Shown here: piece by piece, positions 22,034 through 34,257 of the stretch
Layout: each line of letters starts with the position of its first letter
Numbering within the stretch: position 1 is the first letter of the stretch
Source of the DNA: Mycoplasma sp. Pen4
GTDB taxonomy: Bacteria; Bacillota_I; Bacilli_A; Mycoplasmatales; Metamycoplasmataceae
Length of the DNA stretch: 64,000 bases
NCBI RefSeq assembly: GCF_014352955.1
Contig: NZ_CP060691.1
Coordinates: 62,001 to 126,000, forward strand
Direction of reading: 5' to 3'
Program-made: the position numbers and the translations under genes
Notes under the pieces: generated by a model
Seen by the model: the letters and a program-made list of their open reading frames with translations, nothing else
Database searches by the model: none
Told to the model about the DNA's origin: nothing

Positions 22034-22512
22034 ATAAGTGTCATCCTTTCATACTTAATAAGAAATTAAGTTTTTATAACATGATATTTGAAAACCAATT
22101 CTAATGCTGCTTTTTTAAAATTGGTGTTAAATTTATTATATAAATAGTAATTAAAAAAACAAAGGAAAAAATACGTTTTTTTATGAGAAATTTTCACACT
22201 GAAAAATCAAAAAAATTTATTCATCTATTTTCTAGATATAAACGTCAAAACTGCACAAAAATTTATGAAAAATATTTTATTTTCATCTCTTTCATATCAT
22301 ATTTTTCTACAAACAAATAAAAACTTTTAACACTATAAGGTAGTGGTATAGATATTTTTTGTAATAATATTTTTTCAACTTATCATTGTTTCTAAGGTAT
22401 TATTTTGTAATTTGTGGAAAATTACCACATATTTTTAAAAAAATGATGTTGATTTGTATATATTTTCTTTTTAAAAAACACAGTGATTTTCACTGCATTT
22501 TTACGTTGTTTT
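22034..22512. other. Intergenic region, about 480 bases
   Basis: Very AT-rich sequence between two minus-strand genes. It contains the terminator of the DUF2779 gene (22479-22500) and presumably the promoter of the dNMP-kinase-like gene. No ORF, tRNA or clear RNA structure was found. Confidence 0.6.
22479..22500 (-). terminator. Terminator of the DUF2779 gene
   Basis: On the minus strand GCAGTGA pairs with TCACTGT and is followed by GTTTTTT. Confidence 0.75.
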
Positions 22513-24978
22513 TTAGTTGAAAATTTTAACATCTAAATCACCATGATCATTGATGTAATATTTAAATTCTTTTGCTTGAATTTTGTACTCAAAATCATCA
22601 ATATTTGTGTGTTTTAATCTAACTAAAAACATAATACATTCATAAACCATAATCATAGCTCTAACATCATTTTCACAATAAAGTTTTAATGATGGAACTA
22701 TATTTTCATTTCATAATGTATCACCAATTGTGCCCGCATTACGTTCCATAGCTTTTTGCATTGCCATAGTACCTTTTTGAATTTCTAATTCAGTATATGG
22801 AGTGATTAATGTTTTAAGTTGAATTTGTTCGTGAGTGATAAATTTTTCTATTTTTTTAATGCTATAAAATCTCATTAAGTAGTCAATGTTTATTAAGTTT
22901 GATGTTGAAGCAACTGAATGATTTACAAAATCTTCAGTGTCTTCAAAAGGTTCATAAGAAATAATTTGATTTGTAGTCTCATCTTTTTTAAAGAAAACGT
23001 AATCACTTAAATTAATGTTTCCGATTAAGTTTGAAAGTGAAATTGTCGAATAACTTTTAAAACAATCAGCAAGGTCAATTGTGTTGTTATTGATGTGTAG
23101 AACAATATTTTCAAGTGCAAAGATTTCTTTTGAATTAAATATTTCTTCATATTCAGCAATAAAATCAAAATCATCTTGAGTAGTAGGTTGATTGTAAAGT
23201 TTTTTACGTGCCAATTCTAAAATCTCTCTATTTCTAGAATTTTCATATGTTTTGTTATAAACAACATAATAATCTGCATTATCTGCATAAATTTTAATTA
23301 GCATTTTAACCATTTCAATGAGTTTGATATCTTTAGTGTCAATAACAATATTCTCGGCATGAGTTTGTTGTCCGTTTTGTGTTACGATCACTGAAACTTG
23401 GTTTACAACTTGGTTATAGGAAGGGACATTGTCTATGATAGGATAAATTCCCATAAATCCTTCATAGTCATATCAACAAATACGTGCATCTTTACGATGA
23501 ATATCTTTAATGATGTTTAATGATTCAATATTAATAAAATTAATATCCTTTTTAAGTTGTGAAACTCTTGAAACAATATTTTTAAGGTTTTTCATGTTTT
23601 TTGTACCCACTGCTTTTGCAGAGTAATAATCATATTTTGCACCTATGAGATAGTTTAAAAGGATCATTTTTTCTTGACTTGAAAAACTTGTTGGCAATGT
23701 GATATCACCATTAATTTCATCACGATAATGTATTTTGTTTGTTAATCATGTATCTACTTTTGTTTCATCATAGTCATTTGGAATGTTGAAGAAATATTTT
23801 ATGGCATGATAATTTCATTGTAATTCATTATTAAATTCTCTGTAAGCTTTTGCAAGAATTTTAATGTAGTGATTAAAAGGTTTGAGTTGAATTATCTTAA
23901 ACTCTTGTGTTTTAGGTGTAAATGGTAAAAATCTAGTAAGTATTTCACTGTATGAATTTGTTTTAATATCATATTTATCATGACTAACTAAATCGATTTT
24001 TTCTTTGTCAATTACAATTCCGTCATTTGGAATAATTCTTAGTTTAGCAACGTTGATAAATCTAAAGTTTCCATTAACATCAAATGAACCATTATATGAA
24101 AGCGAAATATCCCCGGTTTTTTTCATGATGTATTCAAGTAATTTAATTTCATCTGGAATTTTTTTATTTGTTGATAAACTAATTGATTTTAATGGGTTTG
24201 CTGCAAATGATTCAAAGAATTTAATTTCATCTTTTTTAACTGTTTTAAGTGTTGATGAAATTGGATCAATAATGATAACACTAAAATCATTTACCTCAAC
24301 GTCACAGTTCTTTAAGACTTGAAATGTGTAATAAAATTTGTAGTAATTTTGCGGTTTTACACGCGAAACATATTCTAAATTTACTAATTTTTTAAAACGT
24401 TTATCAAATACTAAACCGTCTGTTCTGAAATCAAGATCTAAGTCATCTACATTTTCGATAAAGTTAAAAGTTGGATTGATAATAAGGTCAATTTCAGGAT
24501 CTTGTAATGCATCAAGTGTTTTTGATACTTTTGCTTCATAATTTTCATTTTGACGCACATACATAATTCTTTTTAAGTCTGTGTTATAGTGTTTAATGTA
24601 TCAATTTAATGCGTCTTGTTTGAACTTAACATATGAATCAATTCTGATGTTGATGTACTCATTACTAATGTTTTCAAAATTAATCATATGAGTTGGTTTA
24701 GCACTTAATTTAAGTTCTACTTGGTCTTCAAAGATATCAAAGTTTATATCATGAACCGCAAGTGCTTCAGAAATTTTATCAATAGTATCAGATCTATCAT
24801 CTTCTTCATCTAATTCCTCAGCCATATTACGGTGATCTTCAGGAGAAAAACCTCAATAGTCGTTATATTCTTTTTCAACAATTTTGTCTGTAAAGTTATC
24901 TGTGTTGAAAATAAAAGCTGGATTGTTGTAGAAAATTTTCTTGAAAATATTTCATTTAATAATTACTTGTTTTGCCAT
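22513..24978 (-). CDS. DUF2779 family protein, probable DEDD-type nuclease domain
   Basis: Encodes 821 aa; at least five TGA-Trp codons break it under the standard code. The first 500 residues look like a PD-(D/E)XK/Cas4-like region, but no confident catalytic set was seen there. From about residue 503 the pattern WYDYEGF, NVPSYNQVVNQVS, YVVYNKTYE and the terminal LYCENDVRAM matches the DUF2779 domain, which has the acidic layout of DEDD exonucleases. The biological role is unknown. The ATG at 24978 follows GAGGTGC. It is divergent from the ATP synthase operon. Confidence 0.75.
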
Positions 24979-25183
24979 TAATCTTGCACCTCGTTTATAT
25001 GTAACATAATTTTAATATATTTAATCAGATAATAGAAAAATCAGACTAAATTTAACCACCTATAAAAACTACTTTTCCCACATTTAATGTTTTTTGATTA
25101 TAAAAAATTCTTTTATTTTTTAATATATTAAAAAAATAAAAAACAAACCATTGCAAAAAAATAAAAAGGTATAAAATAAAGTT

Positions 25184-25642
25184 ATGCATTCCATAAAAGA
25201 GAAGTTCAGAAGGCTAACATATAGTGCTCAATATGATTGGATATTTTTAATCATATTTTTTATTATTGGAGCCATTTTAGCGAGTTTATCGTTTATTAAC
25301 TATGGAATTTTTCTTGGATTTGCAATAGGAAGTCTTTTAATTTATGTTTTTTTTAAATTAAATTGGTTAATTTCTTACTTCGTTTTAAGAAGTAAGAAAA
25401 CTAAATTGTATGCAATATTTATTTTGAAATCAGCATTATATTTTGGTTTATTAGCTGCAGTTATTTTTTCAACTTACGCTATAAACAAAATGTATTTAGA
25501 CAATCCTAATAACTATCATTTCAGTGATGTTTTTAATAAACCAATTAACATTTTTGGAATGGTGGGGGGCATATCAATTGGATTCCTAACTTTAATAGTT
25601 CACGAAATTATTAAAAGGAGTTGAGTTGATAAAAAACTTTAA
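25184..25642 (+). CDS. AtpI-like membrane protein at the head of the ATP synthase operon
   Basis: Encodes 152 aa after reading one TGA as Trp. Four hydrophobic segments are present: about 19-37, 40-62, 82-104 and 125-145. It is the first gene of the operon and 18 bases before atpB, which is where AtpI (or MG406-type) proteins sit in mycoplasmas. AtpI helps assemble the c-ring or import Mg2+. The sequence itself is poorly conserved, so the name rests mostly on position. A TAAAAT box 7 bases before the ATG suggests a very short or absent leader. Confidence 0.65.
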
Positions 25643-25660
25643 GGAAAGGAGGCTTATTGA

Positions 25661-26533
25661 ATGACAGAATTTGTTACAAAACTAGCAGAAGATAACTCTC
25701 AAGAAGTTTCAGGTATAGGAAAATATATAGAAAACTGAAACCAGCCACAATTACTTTCATTGTTAGTAACTGTATTAATTGTTCTTGTAATTAGCATGAT
25801 AGTGTATGTTAAAGTTTCAAGAGTCAAACCAAATGAAGCACCAAAAGGTGTTGCATTAATTGCTGAAGCTTATGTAGGTGTATTCGATAATACATTCGAT
25901 GAAACTACTGGTGGTGAGAGAATTCAAAAATCTAGACTTTACATTTTTGGTCTTGGTACCTTTATTTTTATAGGTAACTTGATCGGAATGCTTGGTTTTG
26001 AACCAATAGTAACATCTTATTCCGTGCCATTAACTCTTGCTTTAATGAGCTGATTGGGAATTTTAATCTCGGGTGCAATTTATCACCGTTGAAGATACTT
26101 AAAAGTTTTCATCAATCCACTTGAAATTGTTGGTAAATTCTCTCCTTTGGTTTCATTAAGTTTCCGTATCTATGGAAATATCATTGGGGGTGCAACGGTT
26201 CTATTTCTTTTCTACTCTGTTTTCGGTTGAGTATGAACTTTAATACCTGGAATTGGAACGGTGACTGGAGAAAATGGACAAGTAGAACTTCATAGATGAT
26301 ATTTTTTAGCAGTGTTTTTCTCACCTGCTTTACATATGTACTTTGACTTATTCGGTTCAACATTACAAGCCTACTTATTTACATTATTAACACTTGTTTA
26401 TTGAACTGTTGAATCATCAAATGAAGAAGCAATTTTACCTGCCGACAACGACAATGCAGAAGTTGCAAAAGTTAAACAAAGAAGATGGTTTAAAAAAGCG
26501 CAAAAACTTAAAGTTGCGCATGACACATATTAA
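25661..26533 (+). CDS. atpB: F1Fo ATP synthase subunit a
   Basis: Encodes 290 aa with many TGA-Trp codons. The essential arginine lies in LSFRIYGNIIGG, the counterpart of the RLFGN motif, and the last helix reads FGSTLQAYLFTLLTLVYW. Subunit a forms the proton half-channels against the c-ring. An AAGGAGG site lies about 8 bases before the ATG. The start MTEFVTKLAE resembles the starts of atpE and atpF. Confidence 0.93.
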
Positions 26534-26584
26534 AATCTCGATTTGAGATTTATCAAATTATTAAAAAATAATTAGGAGGATATC

Positions 26585-26932
26585 ATGATTATTACTAAAT
26601 TATTAGAAGAAGCTGGAACAGCGGTTGCTGGTGCTGTTGAGAAAACAAAAGATGTTGCAACACAAACAACAGAAACAACACAAGCAACACAAGGGAACAG
26701 CGATTCATTATCAATGGGGCTTCTTGCTGTTGGTGCTGGACTTGCTGCTATCGGTGTTCTTGGTACAGGGGTTGGACAAGGTTATGCTGCTGGTAAAGCT
26801 GCAGAAGCTGTTGGTAGAAATCCTGAAGCAGAAAACAAAATCCGTACTATGTTAATTATTGGTGCTGGTATTGCTGAAACAGCTGCTATTTATGCTTTCA
26901 TGATTGCGTTATTATTATTATTAAAAATATAA
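26585..26932 (+). CDS. atpE: F1Fo ATP synthase subunit c
   Basis: Encodes 115 aa, longer than the usual 70-80. The two membrane helices are residues 45-70 (LLAVGAGLAAIGVLGTGVGQG) and 88-114. The polar loop is GRNPEAENK and the proton-carrying carboxylate is the Glu of GIAETAAIY. About 40 Thr/Gln/Glu-rich residues precede the first helix. These may be a cleaved leader or an extracellular extension. An AGGAGG site precedes the ATG. Confidence 0.95.
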   Translation: MIITKLLEEAGTAVAGAVEKTKDVATQTTETTQATQGNSDSLSMGLLAVGAGLAAIGVLGTGVGQGYAAGKAAEAVGRNPEAENKIRTMLIIGAGIAETAAIYAFMIALLLLLKI

Positions 26933-26957
26933 CCATTAACAACATAATAAAACCATT

Positions 26958-27548
26958 ATGACAGAAGTAATTACTAAATTATTAGAAAAAGGAACAGATG
27001 CTATTGATTCTGCAGAACAAACTGCAGGACAAGGTGTTCTTGAAAAATTTAAAGCTTTAACACCATCGATACCATTAATGATTGCAACATTGATTGCATT
27101 TGGTATTACAATTGCTATTCTTGTTTATTTTTTCTATAAACCAGTAAAAGCGATGATGAAACGTCGCCATGATTTCATTCAAAGCAACATAGATGAATCA
27201 ATTACTAATAAAGAACAAAGTCTTGTTAGATTGAATGAAGCAAATGACAAATTAAAAGATGCGCATAAACAAGCAGACATCATAGTAACAAAAGCAAAAA
27301 TTGCAGCTGGAGAAGTTGCACATAATTTTACAGAAAAAGCAAAAGCAGAATCTAAACGTATGTTAGAAGAAACTACACAAGATATTGCTTCACAACAAAG
27401 AGAATTTGATCTTAAATCTAAAGAATATATTGTGACTGTAGCAACTCAATTAGCAGAAGAAATTCTTAAGAGAGAAATTACACCACAAACACAATCTGAA
27501 ATCATTGAACAATTCTTAAAATCAGAAACAACACCAAAGGAAATATAG
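26958..27548 (+). CDS. atpF: F1Fo ATP synthase subunit b
   Basis: Encodes 196 aa. About 30 polar residues are followed by one membrane helix (about 38-58, IPLMIATLIAFGITIAILVYFFY). The rest is a long charged helix that forms the peripheral stalk. The first codons share an 18-base identical block with atpE. Two b subunits normally link subunit a to delta. It is followed 3 bases later by atpH. Confidence 0.93.
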   Translation: MTEVITKLLEKGTDAIDSAEQTAGQGVLEKFKALTPSIPLMIATLIAFGITIAILVYFFYKPVKAMMKRRHDFIQSNIDESITNKEQSLVRLNEANDKLKDAHKQADIIVTKAKIAAGEVAHNFTEKAKAESKRMLEETTQDIASQQREFDLKSKEYIVTVATQLAEEILKREITPQTQSEIIEQFLKSETTPKEI

Positions 27549-27551
27549 TTT

Positions 27552-28109
27552 ATGTATATTAAACGTAACATTTCTGCTTATGCTGTTGCTATTTACGATT
27601 TAGTTAAAGAACAAGATATGTTCGAAGCAACACAAGCACAATTTGAATTAGTTAAAGAAGTTTTTGATAAACACCCAGAATTCATTGACTACTTTAAAAA
27701 TGATTCAATTGATGAAGAAGAAAGACTTAAATCAATTGATGATGCATTTGGTGGTATGCACTGAATTGTTATTAATACACTTAAAGTAATAGTTCAAAGA
27801 CGTATGGCACCAGCAATTAAAAAGATCATTATTGAATACTTAAAACTTTCAAATAATGAATTAAGAATTCGTTTTGCCAAAGTTGTTTCTGCATTTCCTA
27901 TTTCAGATGCTGAAATGGATCTTATTCGTGAAAAAATTCAAAGTGTTACACGTAGACGTGTAGTGCTTAAAAATGAAGTTGATCCATCATTAATTGGTGG
28001 AATTAAAATTGTTTCAAAAACAGAAGTTCTTGAAATGAATATTTTAAATGACTTAACAAAAATTAAAAATTCAATAATTAAAAAAGAAAAAGAAAAGGAG
28101 GTGTTATAG
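27552..28109 (+). CDS. atpH: F1Fo ATP synthase subunit delta
   Basis: Encodes 185 aa with one TGA-Trp joining two segments. The helical N-terminal half ([29 protein letters not shown]) and the C-terminal motif [11 protein letters not shown], typical of OSCP/delta, are clear. Delta connects the b stalk to the top of F1. The ATG follows the atpF stop by three bases, and atpA follows the atpH stop by one. Confidence 0.93.
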
Positions 28110-28110
28110 A

Positions 28111-29736
28111 ATGGCTATCAGATTAGATGATATTTCTGCGATTATCAAAGATAGAATTGAAAATATGGGTAAAACTATTGACCGTTCAGAAATTGGACAA
28201 GTTATTTCTATTGGAGATGGTATTGCTGTTGTATCAGGACTTCAAAAAGTTCGTAACTCAGAGATTGTTATCTTTGAAAACGGTGTTTACGGACTTGCAT
28301 TAAACCTTGAAGAAGAAACTGTTGGGATCGCTCTTTTTGGTGATGCAAACTCAGTATCTGAAGGTGATACAGTAAGAAGAACTGGTGAAGTTATCTCTGT
28401 TAATGTTGGTGATGCATTACTTGGACGTGTTGTTGATGCTTTAGGTCAACCAATCGATGGTAAAGGTCACATTAATACAACTAAAAAATCTGAAATCTTT
28501 AAAGTTGCGCCTGGGGTTATTACACGTGAAGAAGTTAACCAACCACTTGAAACTGGTATTGTTGCTATTGACACCATGATTCCAATTGGTAAAGGACAAC
28601 GTGAATTAATCATTGGTGACCGTCAAACAGGGAAAACAGCTATTGCAATTGACACAATTATTAACCAAAAAGATAAAAATGTTAAATGTGTTTATGTTGC
28701 AATCGGACAAAAGAACTCAACTGTTGCTCAAATCGTTAATAAACTTAATGAATTTGGTGCTTTAGAATATACAACAATCGTTGTTGCAGGAGCTAGTGAA
28801 CTTGCGCCACAACAATATATAGCACCATATACAGGGGTAACAATTGCTGAATATTGAATGTCACAAGGTAAAGATGTTTTAATCGTGTATGATGATCTTT
28901 CAAAACATGCTGTTGCATATAGAACATTATCATTATTATTACGTCGTCCACCTGGTCGTGAAGCATACCCTGGAGATGTATTCTATTTACACTCACAATT
29001 ATTAGAAAGAGCTGCAAGACTTAACAAAAATTATGGTGGGGGATCAGTAACTGCCTTACCAATCATCGAAACACAACAAGGTGATATTTCAGCTTATATT
29101 CCTACAAATGTTATTTCGATTACTGATGGACAAATCTTCACGAAAGAAGCTTTATTCAACTCAGGACAACGTCCAGCTGTTGATGTTGGATTCAGTGTTT
29201 CTCGTGTTGGTTCAGCAGTGCAAACAAAAGCAATGAAAAAAGTTGTTGGTTCATTAAAGCTTGAACTTGCACAATTTAATGAAATGCAAGCCTTTGCACA
29301 ATTCGGATCAGATCTTGATGATTCAACAAAAACAATTCTTGAACACGGAGCAAAAGTTTACGAATTACTTAAACAAGAACAATACTTTGCTATTTCACAA
29401 GCTGCACAAGTTATTATTCTTGTCGGAGTTAAAGAAAGACTTATTAACCCATTACCAAAAGAATACATTCACGAATACCGTGATACTGTATTAAGTTACA
29501 TCAAAAAAGACCCTGAAGGTATTGCTATCTACTCAGATATTCACACAACAGGTCAATTATCTGATGAAAACTATGCAAAAATCGTTAAAGCACTTATTAA
29601 AATCGTTATGGACATTGTTGTAACAATTCCTGACTACGATCCAAAAGCACACAAACCTGTTCCAAGCAAATATGATCATATTGTTAAAGAAGTAAGTGAA
29701 CAACTAGGATTTTCTAGCACAACAAACGAAAAATAA
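28111..29736 (+). CDS. atpA: F1Fo ATP synthase subunit alpha
   Basis: Encodes 541 aa with one TGA-Trp near 28856. The P-loop GDRQTGKT, the [17 protein letters not shown] start region and [22 protein letters not shown] are standard. Alpha forms the non-catalytic nucleotide sites of the hexamer. The C-terminus runs about 25 residues past the bacterial norm. A GGAGG site overlaps the end of atpH. Confidence 0.97.
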
Positions 29737-29738
29737 TT

Positions 29739-30593
29739 ATGGCAAATTTAAATAGTTTAAAAAACAGAATTAATGTTATTGGGAATACGCGTAAAATCAC
29801 AAATGCTATGCAACTTGTATCAACTGCTAAATTACGTAAGCTACGTACTGAATACCAATCAGTAAATGCTTATTTAGCAACTTTAACAGATACATTTGAT
29901 GAATTATTCAAGCATGCATCACCAAAGGATTTTTATGCTATTTTCCCTAAAAACACAGATGTTAAATCTAACCTACACATTGTTATTAGTAGTGATCTTG
30001 GATTATGTGGTTCTTACAACCATAACGTAATCAAATTAGTTAAATCACAATTAAAACCAAATGACAAAATTATTGTTGTTGGAACAAAAGGTTACACCTT
30101 ATTACAAGGTGCTGGTTATATTGATCAAATCATCCAAAAACACACTGACATTGGTGAAACAATTACTTACCACTTAGGTAGTGTTATCGGTAAAAAAGCA
30201 TTAAGTCTTTACAATCAAAAAGAGATTGCAAACGTTTATCTTTACTATACAGAATTTATTAACAATATTAATCAAGAAGCAGTTCAAAAGAAATTATTCC
30301 CTTTTGATATTCAAGAGAGTTCAGAACAAAATGGCGCTCAAACAATTGAGTTTGAACCAAATTCAGAAGTTGTACTTAAAAACTCTATTCCACTTTATTT
30401 AGCAAGTATGGTGTATTGTTTAGGTACTACTTCAAAAATTTCTGAAATGGCTTCAAGAAGAAATGCTATGGAAAATGCCACAAATAATGCAGATGATTTA
30501 CAAAAAGAATTACGTCTTGAATTTAATAGACGTCGTCAAAGTAATATTACTCAAGAAATCACTGAAATTGTGGCAGGTGCAGATGCAACATAA
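29739..30593 (+). CDS. atpG: F1Fo ATP synthase subunit gamma
   Basis: Encodes 284 aa. The N-terminal helix NSLKNRINVIGNTRKITNAMQLVSTAKLRK and the C-terminal EMASRRNAMENATNNADDL are the rotor coiled-coil signatures. In between is the SDLGLCGSYNHNV segment. Gamma is the central shaft that couples c-ring rotation to catalysis. Two bases separate it from atpA. Confidence 0.97.
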   Translation: MANLNSLKNRINVIGNTRKITNAMQLVSTAKLRKLRTEYQSVNAYLATLTDTFDELFKHASPKDFYAIFPKNTDVKSNLHIVISSDLGLCGSYNHNVIKLVKSQLKPNDKIIVVGTKGYTLLQGAGYIDQIIQKHTDIGETITYHLGSVIGKKALSLYNQKEIANVYLYYTEFINNINQEAVQKKLFPFDIQESSEQNGAQTIEFEPNSEVVLKNSIPLYLASMVYCLGTTSKISEMASRRNAMENATNNADDLQKELRLEFNRRRQSNITQEITEIVAGADAT

Positions 30594-30610
30594 TTTTAAA
30601 GGAGGTATAA

Positions 30611-32184
<1,574 letters not shown>

Positions 32185-32185
<1 letters not shown>

Positions 32186-32631
32186 TGGCAAATAACAATC
32201 AAAAAGGTGTTCAAAACCAAGTATTGTTAACTATTACCGCTCCAACAGGTATTTTCTACCAAGGTTATACTGATATTGTAACCGTTAAAACTGCTTTAGG
32301 TTACATCGGTTTACAAAGCGGGCGTACTCCTTTATTTACAAATATTGAAGTTGGGAATTTAACTATTGGTTGAGATAATAAACCAGATACAGTTAAATGC
32401 TATATTGGTGGTGGTCTCATTTATGCAGACAGCAAAAAAATCAATATTTTAACTGATAATATTATCAATGTTAAAAACATTGATCTTCAAAGAGCTTTAC
32501 GCGAGCGTGATATGATCATCAAACAAATTGAAGAAGCATCTCACAATGATCAAGTTAAACGTTTAAAACTTGAATCAAAACTCAAGAAAACTCTTTTCAA
32601 AATTGATGCATACAATAACTTTAATAAATAA
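32185..32631 (+). CDS. atpC: F1Fo ATP synthase subunit epsilon
   Basis: Encodes 148 aa, with one TGA-Trp. The N-terminal beta sandwich is recognisable from LLTITAPTGIFYQGYTDIVTV and the GYIGLQSGRTPLFTNIEVG loop. A helical C-terminus follows. Epsilon regulates ATPase activity at the base of F1. It is the last gene of the operon, closed by a terminator six bases later. Confidence 0.93.
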
Positions 32632-32636
32632 TATTT

Positions 32637-32661
32637 AAACAGTCGAAAGACTGTTTTTTTG
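32637..32661 (+). terminator. Terminator of the ATP synthase operon
   Basis: ACAGTC/GACTGT closes a GAAA tetraloop and is followed by eight T. Confidence 0.9.
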
Positions 32662-32668
32662 TATATAA

Positions 32669-32694
32669 AAATTACAACCACAAAGGATTGTAAT
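32669..32694 (-). terminator. Terminator of the two-TM gene cluster
   Basis: On the minus strand ATTACAA pairs with TTGTAAT and is followed by TTTTTATA. Confidence 0.7.
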
Positions 32695-32699
32695 TTCAA

Positions 32700-33080
32700 C
32701 TATTCAAATGTTGCAATGATATTATCTAAATCATCTTGTGTAAGGTCATTTTTGTTCTTTAATTCTTCAAGTAATTCTTTATTAGTTTCAATGTTATTTA
32801 GAATCTTACCTTTTTTATCTGTGATATTAAAGAATGATTGCAATGAGACAAATAATGTAGCGCTTACGTTTATTACTGCAATTGTGATGAATAATGACAT
32901 AATGAAGTTATCACCAGAGTTGTAACGCACTGAGAACAAGGTTAAAACAACCGTGAGAGATGCAACAAACATTGAAAAGATGTTTAGGAAAACAAATAAC
33001 GATGTACTTCTAATGTACTTTCATCTTATTTTTTCTTGCTTTTGTTGCAATGTAAGTTCTTTAGTTTTCTCTTGTTTCAT
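32700..33080 (-). CDS. Small two-TM protein, DUF4231/SLATT-like
   Basis: Encodes 126 aa. I placed the start at the ATG at 33080, preceded by GGAG, which adds 36 residues before the first internal Met of the hydrophobic part; one TGA is Trp. A basic N-terminus (KIRWKYIRS) precedes two adjacent membrane helices (about 27-50 and 60-82). A charged helix ends the protein. This plan matches the DUF4231/SLATT type, whose members are proposed membrane effectors in conflict systems. The family call is pattern-based. It overlaps the next gene upstream. Confidence 0.6.
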
Positions 33081-33567
33081 TTTCAACTCCAAATAATTGT
33101 TCTTTATTTAATTTGTCATATTGTAAAATACCTAGAACTCTTTCATATAAAGCAAACACTTTTTTATCTATGTCATTGATGTTTTTGTATATTGATAAAT
33201 CAGATTCAAACATAATGATTTCTAGTTTAATTTTTTGAATAGCTAATTTTTTGGCTTGGTATTTTTTATTAACTACAAAGAAAGATAAAACACCACTAAT
33301 AAAACCGATGAATGAGTTTATTGTTGTTATCAAAATTGGATAAAAACCAACACCAACTAAAACATGATTAAATCAAGGATTATTTGTTTTTCTAACTTCG
33401 TATTTATTGCTACCAGCAAGATAGTAAACAGCAACTACACCAATTATAAAAGCTGCAAAAATTGTAAGTAAGTTTAAGAAATAGTAAAGACTTAAATAAA
33501 GATAGTATAAGCGTTTATTATCTTTGTAAATTTTCTTGATTTGATTAAGTAATTTGTTATCTTGCAT
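33061..33567 (-). CDS. Small two-TM protein, DUF4231/SLATT-like
   Basis: Encodes 168 aa. Two apparent ORFs are one gene once the TGA near 33373 is read as Trp. The start is the ATG at 33567, after AAAGGTG. An N-terminal helical part is followed by a membrane helix (about 30-50), a linker, a second helix (about 77-100) and a charged C-terminus. It shares the layout of its two neighbours, with overlaps of 20 and 11 bases, so the three form one operon. No enzyme motif was seen. Confidence 0.6.
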
Positions 33568-34045
33568 GATGATCACCTTTGCTTGTAAAGTGTTCGGTTA
33601 TTATGTCTTTAATAATCAATTTATTTTTTACGCTAGCACGTTGTCATAAACGATCAACAAATTGTTCGAATGTTTCATCATTGATTTGTTTAGCATCGTG
33701 TTTATTTTGAATGTACTTTAAAGTATTGTAAATTCTACGGTAATCGCTTTGTCGAGTGTTTTGCTTATATATAGCAAGCGTGATTGTTAATGTAAATGAT
33801 GTAATGATTAGTATTACAAGAGTTATAAGCATGTAAAATGAAGCATAAAAAGGTTTGCTATCTTGTATTGTATTATTATCTCTGTAATTTATTAATTCCA
33901 CTAACGTATAGATAGCAAGAGAAATAGTAGATATATTTAAAATACCAATTATTATTGAAAATAATCAATCTAAAATTCTATATGTTAGAAATTTACGTTC
34001 ATCTACCTTGATTTTATGTTGAAGAAATTTAAATATTTTATCCAT
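33557..34045 (-). CDS. Small two-TM protein, DUF4231/SLATT-like
   Basis: Encodes 162 aa with two TGA-Trp codons; the start ATG at 34045 adds 48 residues before the first apparent initiator. A basic N-terminus (KIKVDERKFLTYRILDW) is followed by two helices (about 25-48 and 69-94). Then comes YRRIYNTLKYIQNKHD, in the style of the soluble part of DUF4231 proteins. It is the first gene of the three-gene unit, divergent from the methyltransferase operon 212 bases away. Confidence 0.6.
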
Positions 34046-34194
34046 ATTTTTATTTTATAACTTTCATAAGCATCATATCGATGATAAATAATGAATTTTG
34101 CACATATTATCATTGTTAAATTTGATTGAAAAGCGTAAAACAGGACACAACCGGCATAAATCTATCGGAATGTCCGATTTGATTTGGTCCGGGC

Positions 34195-34225
34195 TTGTTT
34201 TTTTTTTTTTTGGTAAGCTTATAAA
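34195..34225 (+). promoter_or_regulatory. Candidate phase-variable promoter with T14 tract
   Basis: TTGTTT (-35, 34195-34200) and TATAAA (-10, 34220-34225) are 19 bases apart. A run of 14 T (34198-34211) fills most of the spacer. Gain or loss of T would change promoter spacing. A hairpin ATCGGA/TCCGAT lies upstream near 34165, so a terminator reading of the T-run is an alternative. Confidence 0.5.
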
Positions 34226-34257
34226 AAAGTGAATAAGTGCTTATTTAAGGGGTAAAA

